A stretch of DNA of 64,000 nt from Bdellovibrio sp. SKB1291214 (GCF_002209355.2 NZ_CP106855.1:1736001-1800000); one strand, 5' to 3'; positions 1-7,590 are shown, counted from the stretch's first letter. Numbers and translations are program-made. Notes: a model not told the origin generated them from the sequence alone.

Positions 1-98
1 GCAACTGCTTCTTCTGGAGAGTGAGCAAGCTTACCTTTAAGCGTCGCTACTCCGAATTTTCTCAAGACTTCTTTAGCCTGATACTCATGAATATTCAT
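1..98 (-). CDS. sucC: Succinyl-CoA synthetase beta subunit, N-terminus (cut by window edge)
   Basis: The first 32 codons read leftward from an ATG at 98 and begin M-N-I-H-E-Y-Q-A-K, the conserved opening of the ADP-forming succinyl-CoA ligase beta subunit, which has an ATP-grasp fold and makes succinyl-CoA/ATP interconversion in the TCA cycle. A GGAG Shine-Dalgarno lies about 8 bases upstream of the ATG. The rest of the gene lies outside the window, so the catalytic and nucleotide-binding residues cannot be checked. It is divergent from the MCE transport operon that starts at 225. Confidence 0.85.
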   Translation of the reverse strand, partial: MNIHEYQAKEVLRKFGVATLKGKLAHSPEEAV

Positions 99-224
99 TA
101 TTATAACTCCGATTGGGAAATGAATAGAAATTTAAAACTTGCGTTTGATGACTCATTCAATATCAAATCATAGACAGAAACAAGGATTACCGCTGGGCGC
201 AGGACTGATGGAAGGGTAGAGATA

Positions 225-989
225 ATGACAAGTGCACTCCGTCTTGAAAACGTGACTGTGGCTTTTGACTCACACGTCGTGTTGCGCTCCGTAAATCTGG
301 ATATAAAGTCCGGCGAAGCTTTTGTTATCGTGGGCCCCAGTGGGCAAGGTAAAACGACTCTACTTAAAACTCTTTCAGGCCTTGTAACCCCTCAAGATGG
401 CAAAGTTTTTGTTGAACAAAACGCCTGGCTAACGCTGAGCAATAAAGAGCGCTTGCCGCAGCTTAAAAAGATGGGGATTTTGTTTCAAAAAAATGCCCTG
501 TTTGATTCCCTGACCTCCCTTGAAAATATCTGTTTTCCTTTGCGTGAGACATCAACCCTGACGGAGTGGGAAATAACAAAAAAAGCGGAAAGTTTTTTAG
601 ATGCCGTGGGCATTCCCCATGCACGTGATTTATATCCTGATGAAATCAGTGGAGGCATGCAAAAACGCCTAGGAATCGCTCGGGCATTGGCTCTTGATCC
701 TAAGATCATTTTCTATGATGACCCGACTGCGGGTTTAGATCCGATAACTTCAAAAAAAATTATCTCTCTGATTAAGACTTTGCAGCAGCAAAATAATTCC
801 ACAGTAGTCGCGGTGACGAATGATATGAATCGTGCTTATCAAATGGCTGACAGAATTGCGATGGTGGTGGATCAAGAAGTCATCGTCACGGGGACGCCTC
901 AAGAAACAGAAAGCCATTCTGATCCACGCGTGCGCCAGTTTGTACGCGGTCTTCTGCAAGGGCCTTTGACGGCGCTTGACCCTGTGTAA
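225..989 (+). CDS. MCE/Mla-type ABC transporter ATPase, degenerate-site subunit
   Basis: This is an ABC ATPase of the MlaF type (254 aa), expected at the cytoplasmic face of an MCE-family lipid transporter. Visible motifs are Walker A G-P-S-G-Q-G-K-T (37-44), the Q-loop Gln 88, a canonical signature S-G-G-M-Q (142-146) and Walker B I-I-F-Y-D (161-165). Two catalytic positions depart from consensus. The glutamate after Walker B is Asp166, and the switch histidine is Asn199 (V-T-N-D). It therefore looks unable to complete a normal hydrolysis site of its own but can supply a good signature motif to a partner. The second ATPase at 1006 has the opposite pattern, suggesting a heterodimer. A GGGTAGAG sequence precedes the ATG. 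It is the first gene of the operon running to about 4709. Confidence 0.9.
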   Translation: MTSALRLENVTVAFDSHVVLRSVNLDIKSGEAFVIVGPSGQGKTTLLKTLSGLVTPQDGKVFVEQNAWLTLSNKERLPQLKKMGILFQKNALFDSLTSLENICFPLRETSTLTEWEITKKAESFLDAVGIPHARDLYPDEISGGMQKRLGIARALALDPKIIFYDDPTAGLDPITSKKIISLIKTLQQQNNSTVVAVTNDMNRAYQMADRIAMVVDQEVIVTGTPQETESHSDPRVRQFVRGLLQGPLTALDPV

Positions 990-1005
990 GTAAAGCACCT
1001 AAGAT

Positions 1006-1740
1006 TTGTTGGTGATTGAGTTCAAAAAGATCATTAAAAGATTTGGTGACCGCACAGTTCTTAACGGACTATCCGCTGTCATTCGCGAGGGCGAGATCGT
1101 TTTCATTCTGGGAACATCAGGAACTGGCAAATCTGTTTTACTGAAAAATCTTGTTGGATTGTTAACTCCGGATGAAGGTGAAATTTGGATCGACGGGCAA
1201 GAAGTTTCCAAATTTTCAGAGGAAGAATATCTTCCAATCCGAAAAAAATGCGGCATGGTTTTTCAGCACCCCGCTTTGTTTGATTCTCTGACGATTTTTG
1301 AGAACGTCGCTTTTGGCTTACGCAGACACTATGATTATTCCGAAGAAGTGATCCGCGAAAAGGTTGTGAAGTCGTTGCGCCTCGTGCATTTAAAAGATGT
1401 CGAAGAAAAACTTCCAGCGCAAATTTCATACGGTATGCAAAAACGTGTCAGTCTTGCTCGCACGATTGCACTTGATCCAAAAATTTTGCTTTTTGACGAG
1501 CCCACAACAGGACTTGATCCGGTAACGACGACCGCCGTGAATCAATTAATTTTAGATTTATCGCGCACGCTGAAAACTACATCCATCGTCGTCAGCCATG
1601 ATATGAATTGTGCTCTATCGATCGCAGACCGTATTATCGTTTTAGATAAAGGTCAGATTGTTGCAATGGGAACGCCGGCAGAGTTAAAAACTTCGCAAGT
1701 TCCCCTGGTTCAAGACTTTCTGGCTGAGGTTCTGGCATGA
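1006..1740 (+). CDS. MCE/Mla-type ABC transporter ATPase, catalytic-site subunit
   Basis: This is a second MlaF-like ABC ATPase (244 aa from the first TTG). It has Walker A G-T-S-G-T-G-K-S (36-43), Q-loop Gln87, Walker B L-L-F-D with catalytic Glu165, and switch His198 (V-S-H-D). Its signature is S-Y-G-M-Q (141-145), so the first glycine of S-G-G is replaced by tyrosine. It is complementary to the ATPase upstream, whose signature is canonical but whose Glu and His are replaced. The start is uncertain because TTG 1006, TTG 1009 and GTG 1012 lie in a row without a strong Shine-Dalgarno. The stop overlaps the start of the permease at 1737. Inferred role: powering lipid transport across the periplasm with the MlaE- and MlaD-like proteins downstream. 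Confidence 0.9.
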   Translation: MLVIEFKKIIKRFGDRTVLNGLSAVIREGEIVFILGTSGTGKSVLLKNLVGLLTPDEGEIWIDGQEVSKFSEEEYLPIRKKCGMVFQHPALFDSLTIFENVAFGLRRHYDYSEEVIREKVVKSLRLVHLKDVEEKLPAQISYGMQKRVSLARTIALDPKILLFDEPTTGLDPVTTTAVNQLILDLSRTLKTTSIVVSHDMNCALSIADRIIVLDKGQIVAMGTPAELKTSQVPLVQDFLAEVLA

Positions 1741-2519
1741 TGTCTTTAATTATTCATGTCCTAGATGAAATCGGCGGCACTCTTTTGTTTCTAAAAAAGA
1801 TACTGCATACCGTTTTTGTCAAAAAGCTAAAAACACACGAAATATTTGTGCAAATTTGGAAGGTTTCTACGGAATCCTTTCCGACGACCGCTATGGCAGG
1901 ATTTTTCGTGGGTGCGATCATGGCGGTTCAGTTCGCAATGCCCATCCGTGAATTTGGAGCTTTGGGATTTTTAGGCGGACTTGCTACCAGCGCGACGTTT
2001 CGCGAAGTGGGTCCCATGTTGATCGCCTTTATGCTTAGTGGAAAAGTCGGGGCCTATACGTCAGCGGAACTTGGAACGATGAAAGTCACAGAGCAAATCG
2101 ATGCCGTTCGATGTCTGGGGGCGGATCCGATTCAAGAAATTATCGTTCCTCGTTTTATAGGTATCGTGATTTCGAGTATCTTTCTGTTAGCCGCAGGTCT
2201 AATGATGTCCGTATTTGGCGGGATGGCCTTGTCGCAAGCGTTTGCGGGAGTCACTCCTGAAGAATATATTCGTCATATTCCCACAATCGTTCATCCGTTG
2301 TCGATACTCAGTGGAATGATAAAAAGTATGGTTTTCGCAGTAGTTCTTGCGACCATTTGCACCTATAAGGGATACACGACAACAGGTGGAGCGAAGGGTG
2401 TGGGGCGCGCTGTTGTGGCGACGGCGGTGACCACAATGATTTGTATTGTCGTTATGGATTGGTTCACCAGTTTCCTGGGCGATGTCATTCTTCAGTTGGT
2501 AAGGGGATACCGCTCATGA
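1737..2519 (+). CDS. MlaE-type permease of MCE lipid transporter, first copy
   Basis: This is a 260-residue membrane protein of the MlaE (YrbE) family, the permease through which MCE transporters move phospholipids or other hydrophobic compounds. The family hallmark E-L-G-T-M-K-V-T-E-Q-I-D-A is present in the middle, just after a membrane segment, and several hydrophobic helices follow toward the C-terminus. The ATG overlaps the end of the second ATPase gene (translational coupling), and its TGA overlaps the start of a second permease gene. An operon with two different permeases is unusual, since MlaE normally works as a homodimer, and it matches the two different ATPases here. Confidence 0.9.
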   Translation: MMSLIIHVLDEIGGTLLFLKKILHTVFVKKLKTHEIFVQIWKVSTESFPTTAMAGFFVGAIMAVQFAMPIREFGALGFLGGLATSATFREVGPMLIAFMLSGKVGAYTSAELGTMKVTEQIDAVRCLGADPIQEIIVPRFIGIVISSIFLLAAGLMMSVFGGMALSQAFAGVTPEEYIRHIPTIVHPLSILSGMIKSMVFAVVLATICTYKGYTTTGGAKGVGRAVVATAVTTMICIVVMDWFTSFLGDVILQLVRGYRS

Positions 2520-3235
2520 TGTCATTGCTAGCAGATACATTCTGGGGAACTTTTACTGGACCTTTCCGTCGTAAAGAATTTTTTCAGCAGCTTTATTTCG
2601 TAGCCAATCGCAGTCTATTTATCATTGTTTTCTGTGTTTGTTTTGCTGCAATAGTCACCATTCTAGAATCCTCATTTCACATGAAGATGGTGATTCAAAA
2701 CGACGCCATGGTTCCAGGTTTTGCTTCTGTATTAATTCTGCGCGAACTTGCTGCGATTGTGACGGCACTTTTACTATGTTCTCGAGTGGGTGCAGGATAC
2801 GCCTCGGAAGTGGGAACGATGCAAATCACAGAACAAATTGATGCTTTGAAAATGTTGGGCATCGATCCGGTTAACTATCTTGTGATTCCTAGATTTTTTG
2901 CCTGCGTTATAGGTGGAATCTTATTAACCATTGTGTCCAACATGACATGTTTGTTCGCAGCGATGATGATCAGTCAGTTTTATTTAGGATATACGCCAGG
3001 AATGTTTATCAGCTCCATGCACAGATTCGTGCAGTTCAAGGATGTATTGTTTGCGATAATCAAAGGTGCTTGTTTCGGCGGAGTCATACCCCTCGTGGCA
3101 TGTTATTTTGGCTTTAATTGCCAACAAGGTGCAGAGGGCGTGGGTAAAGCAACCACAAATACGGTGGTCGTGGCTTCGATCGCAATTATTGTTATCGATT
3201 TTATTTTGTCTTATACTTTCAGCTATCTTTATTGA
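2516..3235 (+). CDS. MlaE-type permease of MCE lipid transporter, second copy
   Basis: This is a second MlaE-family permease (239 aa from the chosen start) with the hallmark E-V-G-T-M-Q-I-T-E-Q-I-D-A-L and about five to six hydrophobic helices. An open frame extends upstream, but the ATG at 2516 is preferred. It overlaps the stop of the preceding permease and follows an AAGGGG Shine-Dalgarno inside that gene. It is clearly diverged from the first permease, so the pair is likely a heterodimer in the inner membrane. The MCE-domain protein follows 18 bases downstream. Confidence 0.88.
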   Translation: MMSLLADTFWGTFTGPFRRKEFFQQLYFVANRSLFIIVFCVCFAAIVTILESSFHMKMVIQNDAMVPGFASVLILRELAAIVTALLLCSRVGAGYASEVGTMQITEQIDALKMLGIDPVNYLVIPRFFACVIGGILLTIVSNMTCLFAAMMISQFYLGYTPGMFISSMHRFVQFKDVLFAIIKGACFGGVIPLVACYFGFNCQQGAEGVGKATTNTVVVASIAIIVIDFILSYTFSYLY

Positions 3236-3253
3236 ACTTTTTCAGGAGCGTTT

Positions 3254-4030
3254 ATGAAAGTTGAAACCAAGGTCGGTTTGTTAGCTTTAGTAAGTCTGAT
3301 CATGATTGCAGTTTTTGCGTACGCGATGGGCTTTATCGCTCCTTTTTCTAATACAAAAGAACTTAACGTGATGTTCAACTTTGCTGGTGGAATCGAAGAG
3401 GGTTCTCCAGTGCGTGTTATGGGCATTAAAGTTGGAAAAGTTAAATCCATAACTTTTGATCCTGATTATAAAATGGCAAATGGCGAAGAAGTTAAACTAC
3501 GTTTGACAATCACTGTGGATAAAAAGGCCTGGACCAGTGTCCGTAAAGACTCCAAGTTCTTTATCAACCTTGCGGGTGTCATTGGGGAAAAGTTTTTGGA
3601 AATCTCCACAGGTTCAAGTGCTGCCGGGGAATTTTCTAATGGGGATTATGTTCGCGGCGAAGATCCTCCACGAATTGATCAATTGTTGTCTCAAGGTTAT
3701 GGCCTTGCTGGCAAAGTGATTGAAATGTTGGAAAAAAATGAAGGATCAGTAACGAACGTTATCAAACAGCTAGATTCTTTGACGACCAACTTCAACAAAA
3801 CGTTGGTTCTGTTAGACAAGACGACAAAAAATCGTGAGGTCGCTAGATTACTTGATAATGCGGTTAAAATCAGCGATGACATGGCATATTTTACGACGAA
3901 CCTTCGATCTAAAAAGGCTGAAGACACCTATGATTTGGTTCATAAACTTCTTTTCCGTCTGGAACCGCTTGATGGCCCTGCTATCAAAACGTTTCTTCAA
4001 GAAGAAGGTGTCAGAGCCCGCATCTTTTAG
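3254..4030 (+). CDS. MCE-domain protein (MlaD-like substrate-binding component)
   Basis: This 258-residue protein has an N-terminal membrane anchor (about residues 8-30) followed by an MCE domain. The domain is recognisable from the run G-G-I-E-E-G-S-P-V-R-V-M-G-I-K-V-G-K-V. MlaD proteins form a periplasmic hexameric ring that carries lipids between the permease and the outer membrane or a soluble carrier. The C-terminal part (about 150-258) is predicted by eye to be helical, as in longer MCE proteins that build tunnels. A CAGGAG Shine-Dalgarno precedes the ATG. No MlaB-like STAS protein or MlaC-like carrier is seen in this operon. Confidence 0.88.
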   Translation: MKVETKVGLLALVSLIMIAVFAYAMGFIAPFSNTKELNVMFNFAGGIEEGSPVRVMGIKVGKVKSITFDPDYKMANGEEVKLRLTITVDKKAWTSVRKDSKFFINLAGVIGEKFLEISTGSSAAGEFSNGDYVRGEDPPRIDQLLSQGYGLAGKVIEMLEKNEGSVTNVIKQLDSLTTNFNKTLVLLDKTTKNREVARLLDNAVKISDDMAYFTTNLRSKKAEDTYDLVHKLLFRLEPLDGPAIKTFLQEEGVRARIF

Positions 4031-4055
4031 GTCTTAAACCAAAAGGAGGCTTTTT

Positions 4056-4709
4056 ATGTTTTCACGTTCAGCAGCTGTAGTGGCCCTCGTGATGTTGGCA
4101 ACAGCGGCTTCTCATGCAGAAATCTCCACGTCTAATCTCAGTGCAGAATCCTCATCAATATCTTCTAAAGCCATCAGCATCGAACAAGATTATTCCGATT
4201 CGATGCGCGTAGAACGCTTGGGAATGACGTATTCCTCAACATTAAATATGCGCGAATCCCGCAAAGTGGGCGTAGGTATGTCAGTGGGTGGGGCATTAGG
4301 CCTTGTCGGTATCGCGGGAGAGTTTAATTTTGAAGATGAAAATGGAGTTGTGGCCGGGTTTGGCACAGGTCCAGGATATAATTCGATTCAATTCGCATGG
4401 AAGCATGCTTTTGAAGGAGATTATATCGCACCTTATTACACGGCGGGATATTCTCGCTGGTATAATTCGATGGGAAATTCCGGATCGTGGAAAGAATCGA
4501 GCATTCTGGACCGTGTTTTGACCGATGATGAAAAGAAGTCGGGCAGATTTGGAACTGACTTTTTGAACGCTTCTTTGGGTCTTCAATACAATCAACTGTC
4601 CGGAGATTTCGCAGGGGTTTCTTGCTTTGCGGAAGTGGTTGCGATGTATGAAGTAAAGCGTTCGCAATTAATTCCATCGGGAACAGTTGGCGCTCTTTAC
4701 TATTTCTAA
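4056..4709 (+). CDS. Putative outer-membrane beta-barrel protein, last gene of MCE operon
   Basis: This 217-residue protein has a signal peptide (cleavage near A-S-H-A-E). The mature part is rich in Gly, Tyr and alternating hydrophobic residues and ends in Tyr-Tyr-Phe, the aromatic C-terminus typical of outer-membrane barrels. I recognise no named family. It starts 26 bases after the MCE protein with a strong AAGGAGG Shine-Dalgarno and is followed by a terminator, so it is probably the last gene of the transport operon and may be an outer-membrane partner. That role is inference from position and shape only. Confidence 0.6.
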   Translation: MFSRSAAVVALVMLATAASHAEISTSNLSAESSSISSKAISIEQDYSDSMRVERLGMTYSSTLNMRESRKVGVGMSVGGALGLVGIAGEFNFEDENGVVAGFGTGPGYNSIQFAWKHAFEGDYIAPYYTAGYSRWYNSMGNSGSWKESSILDRVLTDDEKKSGRFGTDFLNASLGLQYNQLSGDFAGVSCFAEVVAMYEVKRSQLIPSGTVGALYYF

Positions 4710-4734
4710 AGATTTAAATGGAAAATTAATAAAA

Positions 4735-4766
4735 AAGGCTCGCGGTAAGCGGGCCTTTTCTTTTTT
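4735..4766 (+). terminator. Intrinsic terminator after MCE operon
   Basis: The stem AAGGCTCGC / GCGGGCCTT (one G-T pair) has a short GTAA loop and is followed by TTTTCTTTTTT. It lies just after the stop of the putative outer-membrane protein. A second hairpin, GAAAGCC / GGCTTTC, follows at 4767-4791 without a T-run. Confidence 0.75.
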
Positions 4767-4796
4767 GAAAGCCGCTCTGGCAAAGGCTTTCAGGCA

Positions 4797-4826
4797 TAAA
4801 AAAACCCCAGAGTTTCCTCTGGGGTT
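4797..4826 (-). terminator. Intrinsic terminator of histone-like gene
   Basis: A perfect AACCCCAGAG / CTCTGGGGTT stem with a four-base loop is followed on the minus strand by a run of seven T. It lies about 30 bases downstream of the stop codon of the lysine-repeat protein. Confidence 0.85.
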
Positions 4827-4830
4827 CAGT

Positions 4831-4845
4831 GTACTAAATTAGTAC
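4831..4845. repeat. 15-base palindrome GTACTAA-A-TTAGTAC
   Basis: This is a perfect inverted repeat with seven-base arms around a single central base. It sits in the 3' untranslated region of the histone-like gene, between the stop codon and the terminator. It could be a protein-binding site or an extra RNA stem. Confidence 0.5.
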
Positions 4846-4854
4846 AGCGTCTAA

Positions 4855-4974
4855 CTACTTAGAAGCTTTTTTAGTAGCTTTTTTAGCTACTTTTTTTGTA
4901 GCTTTTTTAGCTACTTTTTTAGTAGTTTTCTTTGCTGCTTTTTTAGTAGCTTTTTTTGCTGCTTTCTTTGCCAT
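4855..4974 (-). CDS. 39-residue histone-like protein made of X-X-K-K repeats
   Basis: This short gene encodes M-A-K-K followed by eight more tetrapeptides of the form X-X-K-K, where X is Ala, Thr or Val, and a final A-S-K. The whole chain is a perfect heptad-free 4-residue repeat, like the C-terminal tails of histone H1 and bacterial Hc1-type DNA-compacting proteins. A binding role on DNA or RNA is likely from charge alone. Support for a real gene includes a strong TAGGAGGA Shine-Dalgarno 5-6 bases before ATG, a plausible sigma70 promoter at 5039-5067 and a strong terminator. The DNA is itself a run of imperfect 12-base repeats, so copy number could vary. The gene is divergent from the Tad-like genes. 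Confidence 0.85.
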   Translation of the reverse strand: MAKKAAKKATKKAAKKTTKKVAKKATKKVAKKATKKASK

Positions 4975-5038
4975 GTGCTCCTCCTAGGATGCAAACGTTG
5001 TTGTTGTTACTTACTTGTAAAAAACCTTACTTAACCTA

Positions 5039-5067
5039 AGTCTTCCCAAATCGACCACCGCCGTCAA
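5039..5067 (-). promoter_or_regulatory. Possible sigma70 promoter of histone-like gene
   Basis: On the minus strand TTGACG is followed after 17 bases by AAGACT, a good -35 and a weak -10 box. It lies about 65 bases upstream of the histone-like ATG, leaving an AAC-repeat-rich leader (five AAC triplets near 4998). Confidence 0.4.
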
Positions 5068-5122
5068 CAAAAAAATTGCTTGCATATTTTTTGCGATCAT
5101 CAAGAAGCCATGGAGGCATCAC

Positions 5123-5860
5123 TTGATCACTTTTTTTATGCTTTCGATGATCGGACAAGCGCTCATTCAACGTTCACTTGCCAACATCGCGCGGGAATTT
5201 GCAATCTCTCAACGAAGTTTACGATCTTTGATGATCTTGAACTTCTTTGCGATCACTTTTATCGCCGCGATTACTCAATCAACGGTATCGCTCTGGCTTT
5301 TCTTCGGCATTCTTTTAATAAGTTTAAAGTTTTTTCCTGAAATTTTCCGCATTTTTCTTATTCAGCGACTTCAACATGCCGTGATCCCCATGCTTGATAA
5401 CCTTATTTTAGGAATTCAGGCGGGAAAATCTTTTCGACAAAGCCTACATATGGCAATCGAAAGTCAAAGTGGTTGGCAACGTAATCAGCTTCGCGAAATT
5501 TATAATTCCGTCGTCACTTCAGAAAATAAGATCGCCGTGAAATCCGCACGCATCAAGGATTTGCGGGAGGAGTTGGTGGAGATAGATCGATCGCAAACAC
5601 GCACGCTTGATCAGGCAAAAGCGCTTCGTCGGCAGTACAAAGTAGAAGAAAATTTTCGACGTAGGTCCGGACAAGTGACCCAACAAATTAAGATGCAGGC
5701 GATAATTGTCACCGCCCTTTATAGCGCGCTTTTGGCATTTGTATTTGCGCAATTTGGCTTTGTGAACCACCGATTTTTAATTCTTGGATCGCTTTTTATG
5801 TTCGTTTTGGGTCTGTTTATTATTTTTAGTGTGGGTCGGAGGATGAAGTGGAAGGTGTAG
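5123..5860 (+). CDS. TadB-like membrane protein (type II secretion F domain)
   Basis: This 245-residue protein has N-terminal hydrophobic segments (about 30-68), then a cytoplasmic part containing G-I-Q-A-G-K-S-F-R-Q-S-L, typical of the GspF/TadB fold, and two C-terminal membrane helices. The helices follow an R-R-R-S-G-Q-V-T-Q-Q-I-K segment as in TadB inner-membrane platform proteins of Flp pili. An unusual charged, probably coiled-coil stretch lies around residues 133-178. The start is a TTG with GGAGG six bases upstream. It overlaps the TadC-like gene at 5848. No TadA ATPase or pilin gene is nearby, so the machine it serves is not evident here. Confidence 0.65.
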   Translation: MITFFMLSMIGQALIQRSLANIAREFAISQRSLRSLMILNFFAITFIAAITQSTVSLWLFFGILLISLKFFPEIFRIFLIQRLQHAVIPMLDNLILGIQAGKSFRQSLHMAIESQSGWQRNQLREIYNSVVTSENKIAVKSARIKDLREELVEIDRSQTRTLDQAKALRRQYKVEENFRRRSGQVTQQIKMQAIIVTALYSALLAFVFAQFGFVNHRFLILGSLFMFVLGLFIIFSVGRRMKWKV

Positions 5861-6285
5861 CACCGCCGTTATCGCTAATACTTTGTGTGAAACGTGGTTT
5901 GGAAAAGGGACAACCCGCCAAATTCGGAGTTCTTCATTATTTAAAAAGGTATCAAGGCGAATTTCCGGAGCAGGTCAGCCGCTGGTTAGCGCTCCTGCAG
6001 CAAGGAAAAGACACTCATGGCCTCATTAAAGAGATTTCATCCCCACACCGCCAGGTGATTTTGCAGCTTCTGGAGCGCGGATTAAGAGGTGAGGCTATAT
6101 ATAATGTGCTAATTAATTTGGAAGAAGAGGTCATTGAGGCCTGCCAAGAGGAGATGAGTACAAAGCTCACGAAACTTCCTTTTATACTATTAATTCCGCT
6201 GCTTCTATTTCAATTCCCTGCGTTCTTATTGCTCCTTTTTGGACCCTTGCTGCAAAATTTTTTTCACTCTTTGGGAGGGGGGTGA
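5848..6285 (+). CDS. TadC-like membrane protein, short
   Basis: This 145-residue protein resembles the second half of TadC. A soluble helical region is followed by R-G-L-R-G-E-A-I-Y-N and E-E-V-I-E-A-C-Q-E-E-M, then a hydrophobic C-terminus with the L-P-F-I-L-L-I-P-L-L-L-F-Q-F-P-A pattern typical of TadC. Typical TadC proteins are about 300 residues, so this is a half-size version. It begins with GTG after GGAGG and overlaps the TadB-like gene by 13 bases, indicating coupled expression and probably a complex of the two. Confidence 0.6.
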   Translation: MEGVAPPLSLILCVKRGLEKGQPAKFGVLHYLKRYQGEFPEQVSRWLALLQQGKDTHGLIKEISSPHRQVILQLLERGLRGEAIYNVLINLEEEVIEACQEEMSTKLTKLPFILLIPLLLFQFPAFLLLLFGPLLQNFFHSLGGG

Positions 6286-6311
6286 TAGAGTGGCCCAGTT
6301 GGGGGAATTCC

Positions 6312-6527
6312 ATGGCAGATATCGAGACAAAGCAGAAAACTGTATCTCTTGAAAAGTTGGTCGACGAGTTGATGAAAGCACAACCGAACAACAATCTTGT
6401 GAAACAGCTGACTTCAGAGCTCGGCATGGACTATTCCGCGGATCCAATGACTCAAATGAATACAGTTTTGCAGTCCATGAACACAGTCTTACTTCGCCCC
6501 AACAGAAGAAGAGACTTAGAAAGCTAG
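6312..6527 (+). CDS. Small acidic-to-basic hypothetical protein
   Basis: This is a 71-residue soluble protein with no motif I recognise. It has an amphipathic helix-like N-terminal half (E-K-L-V-D-E-L-M-K-A) and an Arg-rich end (R-P-N-R-R-R-D-L). ATG 6312 follows GTTGGGGGAATTCC. An alternative GTG at 6282 in the same frame overlaps the stop of the TadC-like gene and has a GGGAGG just upstream, giving 81 residues. It precedes the transsulfuration genes by six bases, so it may be co-transcribed with them or with the Tad-like pair. Confidence 0.55.
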   Translation: MADIETKQKTVSLEKLVDELMKAQPNNNLVKQLTSELGMDYSADPMTQMNTVLQSMNTVLLRPNRRRDLES

Positions 6528-6533
6528 TCGATC

Positions 6534-7580
6534 ATGTCACAAATCTATAATTCGATCCTTGAAACTATCGGTAACACGCCGATGGTGGAACTTCATAAGG
6601 TAACAAAAGGTTCTAAACACAAATTCTTCGCGAAAGTGGAGTATTTCAACCCAGGTGGCAGCATCAAGGATCGCGTTGCAGTAGCAATGATCGAAGAGGC
6701 TGAAAAGCGTGGCGATTTGAAGCCAGGTGGCACGATTGTTGAGGCAACATCGGGAAATACAGGTGTTGGTCTGGCTTTGGCAGCGGCAGTTAAGGGATAT
6801 AAATGTATCTTCGTGATGCCAGAAAAGATGTCTGAAGAAAAAAGATCCATTTTAAAAGCTTACGGCGCTCAAGTGGTAATTACACCGATGGTGGAGCCTG
6901 AGCACCCACTGAGCCACTATACCGTATCAAAAAAGATCGCTGAAAGTATTCCAGGCGGATTCTTGGCGAATCAATTCTTTAATAACGACAATCCTACCCG
7001 TCACTATCAAACAACAGGGCCTGAAATCTGGAAGCAGACAGATGGCAAAGTGGACGTTTTGGTTGGCGGCGCTGGAACGGGCGGAACACTGTCAGGTTGT
7101 GCCAAGTATCTTAAAGAGCAAAACAAAGGCGTGAAAGTTATTTGCGCGGACCCTATTGGTTCTATCCTTTACGATTTGTTCTATCATAAGAAAATTGTTG
7201 ATCCTCCTGGTTCGTATAAGGTGGAAGGTATCGGAGAGGACATGCTTCCAGGCAACGTTCATTTAGATATCTATGATGGGTTTGTTCGTGTCGGTGACCC
7301 AGAAGCTTTCGCAATGACTCGTCGTTTGGTGTCTGAAGAAGGTCTTTTAGTTGGACCATCTAGTGCAACGGCCTTAGTCGCAGCGATGAAATACGCTGAA
7401 ACTTTGGAAAAACCCTCCAATATCGTTGTGGTTTTCCCTGACAGCGGTCGTCAGTATTTAAGTAAAGCATTTAATGACAAGTGGATGGTGGAAAACGGTT
7501 TCTTGAATGAAAAAGAGACTCACACAGTATTTAATCGTGTTGTTTCTGCTGAAGAAGCCCTAAAAAATCTAAATAAGTAA
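6534..7580 (+). CDS. Cystathionine beta-synthase / cysteine synthase family enzyme
   Basis: This is a PLP-dependent fold-type II enzyme (348 aa). PLP lysine is Lys45 in N-P-G-G-S-I-K-D-R, the substrate loop is E-A-T-S-G-N-T-G, and the phosphate-binding loop is G-A-G-T-G-G-T. The segment V-E-G-I-G-E-D and the N-N-D-N-P-T-R-H-Y region resemble cystathionine beta-synthase (serine + homocysteine to cystathionine) more than O-acetylserine sulfhydrylase. It lacks the C-terminal pair of regulatory CBS domains seen in eukaryotic enzymes. The next gene, 10 bases downstream, is a cystathionine gamma-lyase/synthase, so the two probably form a transsulfuration route. A cysteine synthase role cannot be excluded. 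Confidence 0.85.
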   Translation: MSQIYNSILETIGNTPMVELHKVTKGSKHKFFAKVEYFNPGGSIKDRVAVAMIEEAEKRGDLKPGGTIVEATSGNTGVGLALAAAVKGYKCIFVMPEKMSEEKRSILKAYGAQVVITPMVEPEHPLSHYTVSKKIAESIPGGFLANQFFNNDNPTRHYQTTGPEIWKQTDGKVDVLVGGAGTGGTLSGCAKYLKEQNKGVKVICADPIGSILYDLFYHKKIVDPPGSYKVEGIGEDMLPGNVHLDIYDGFVRVGDPEAFAMTRRLVSEEGLLVGPSSATALVAAMKYAETLEKPSNIVVVFPDSGRQYLSKAFNDKWMVENGFLNEKETHTVFNRVVSAEEALKNLNK

Positions 7581-7590
7581 TAGGTGCCTG

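Noticed and set aside
5080-5340. Open frame overlapping the TadB-like gene in another frame
   Set aside because: No Shine-Dalgarno and no domain; the TTG at 5123 with GGAGG gives the recognisable TadB-like product.
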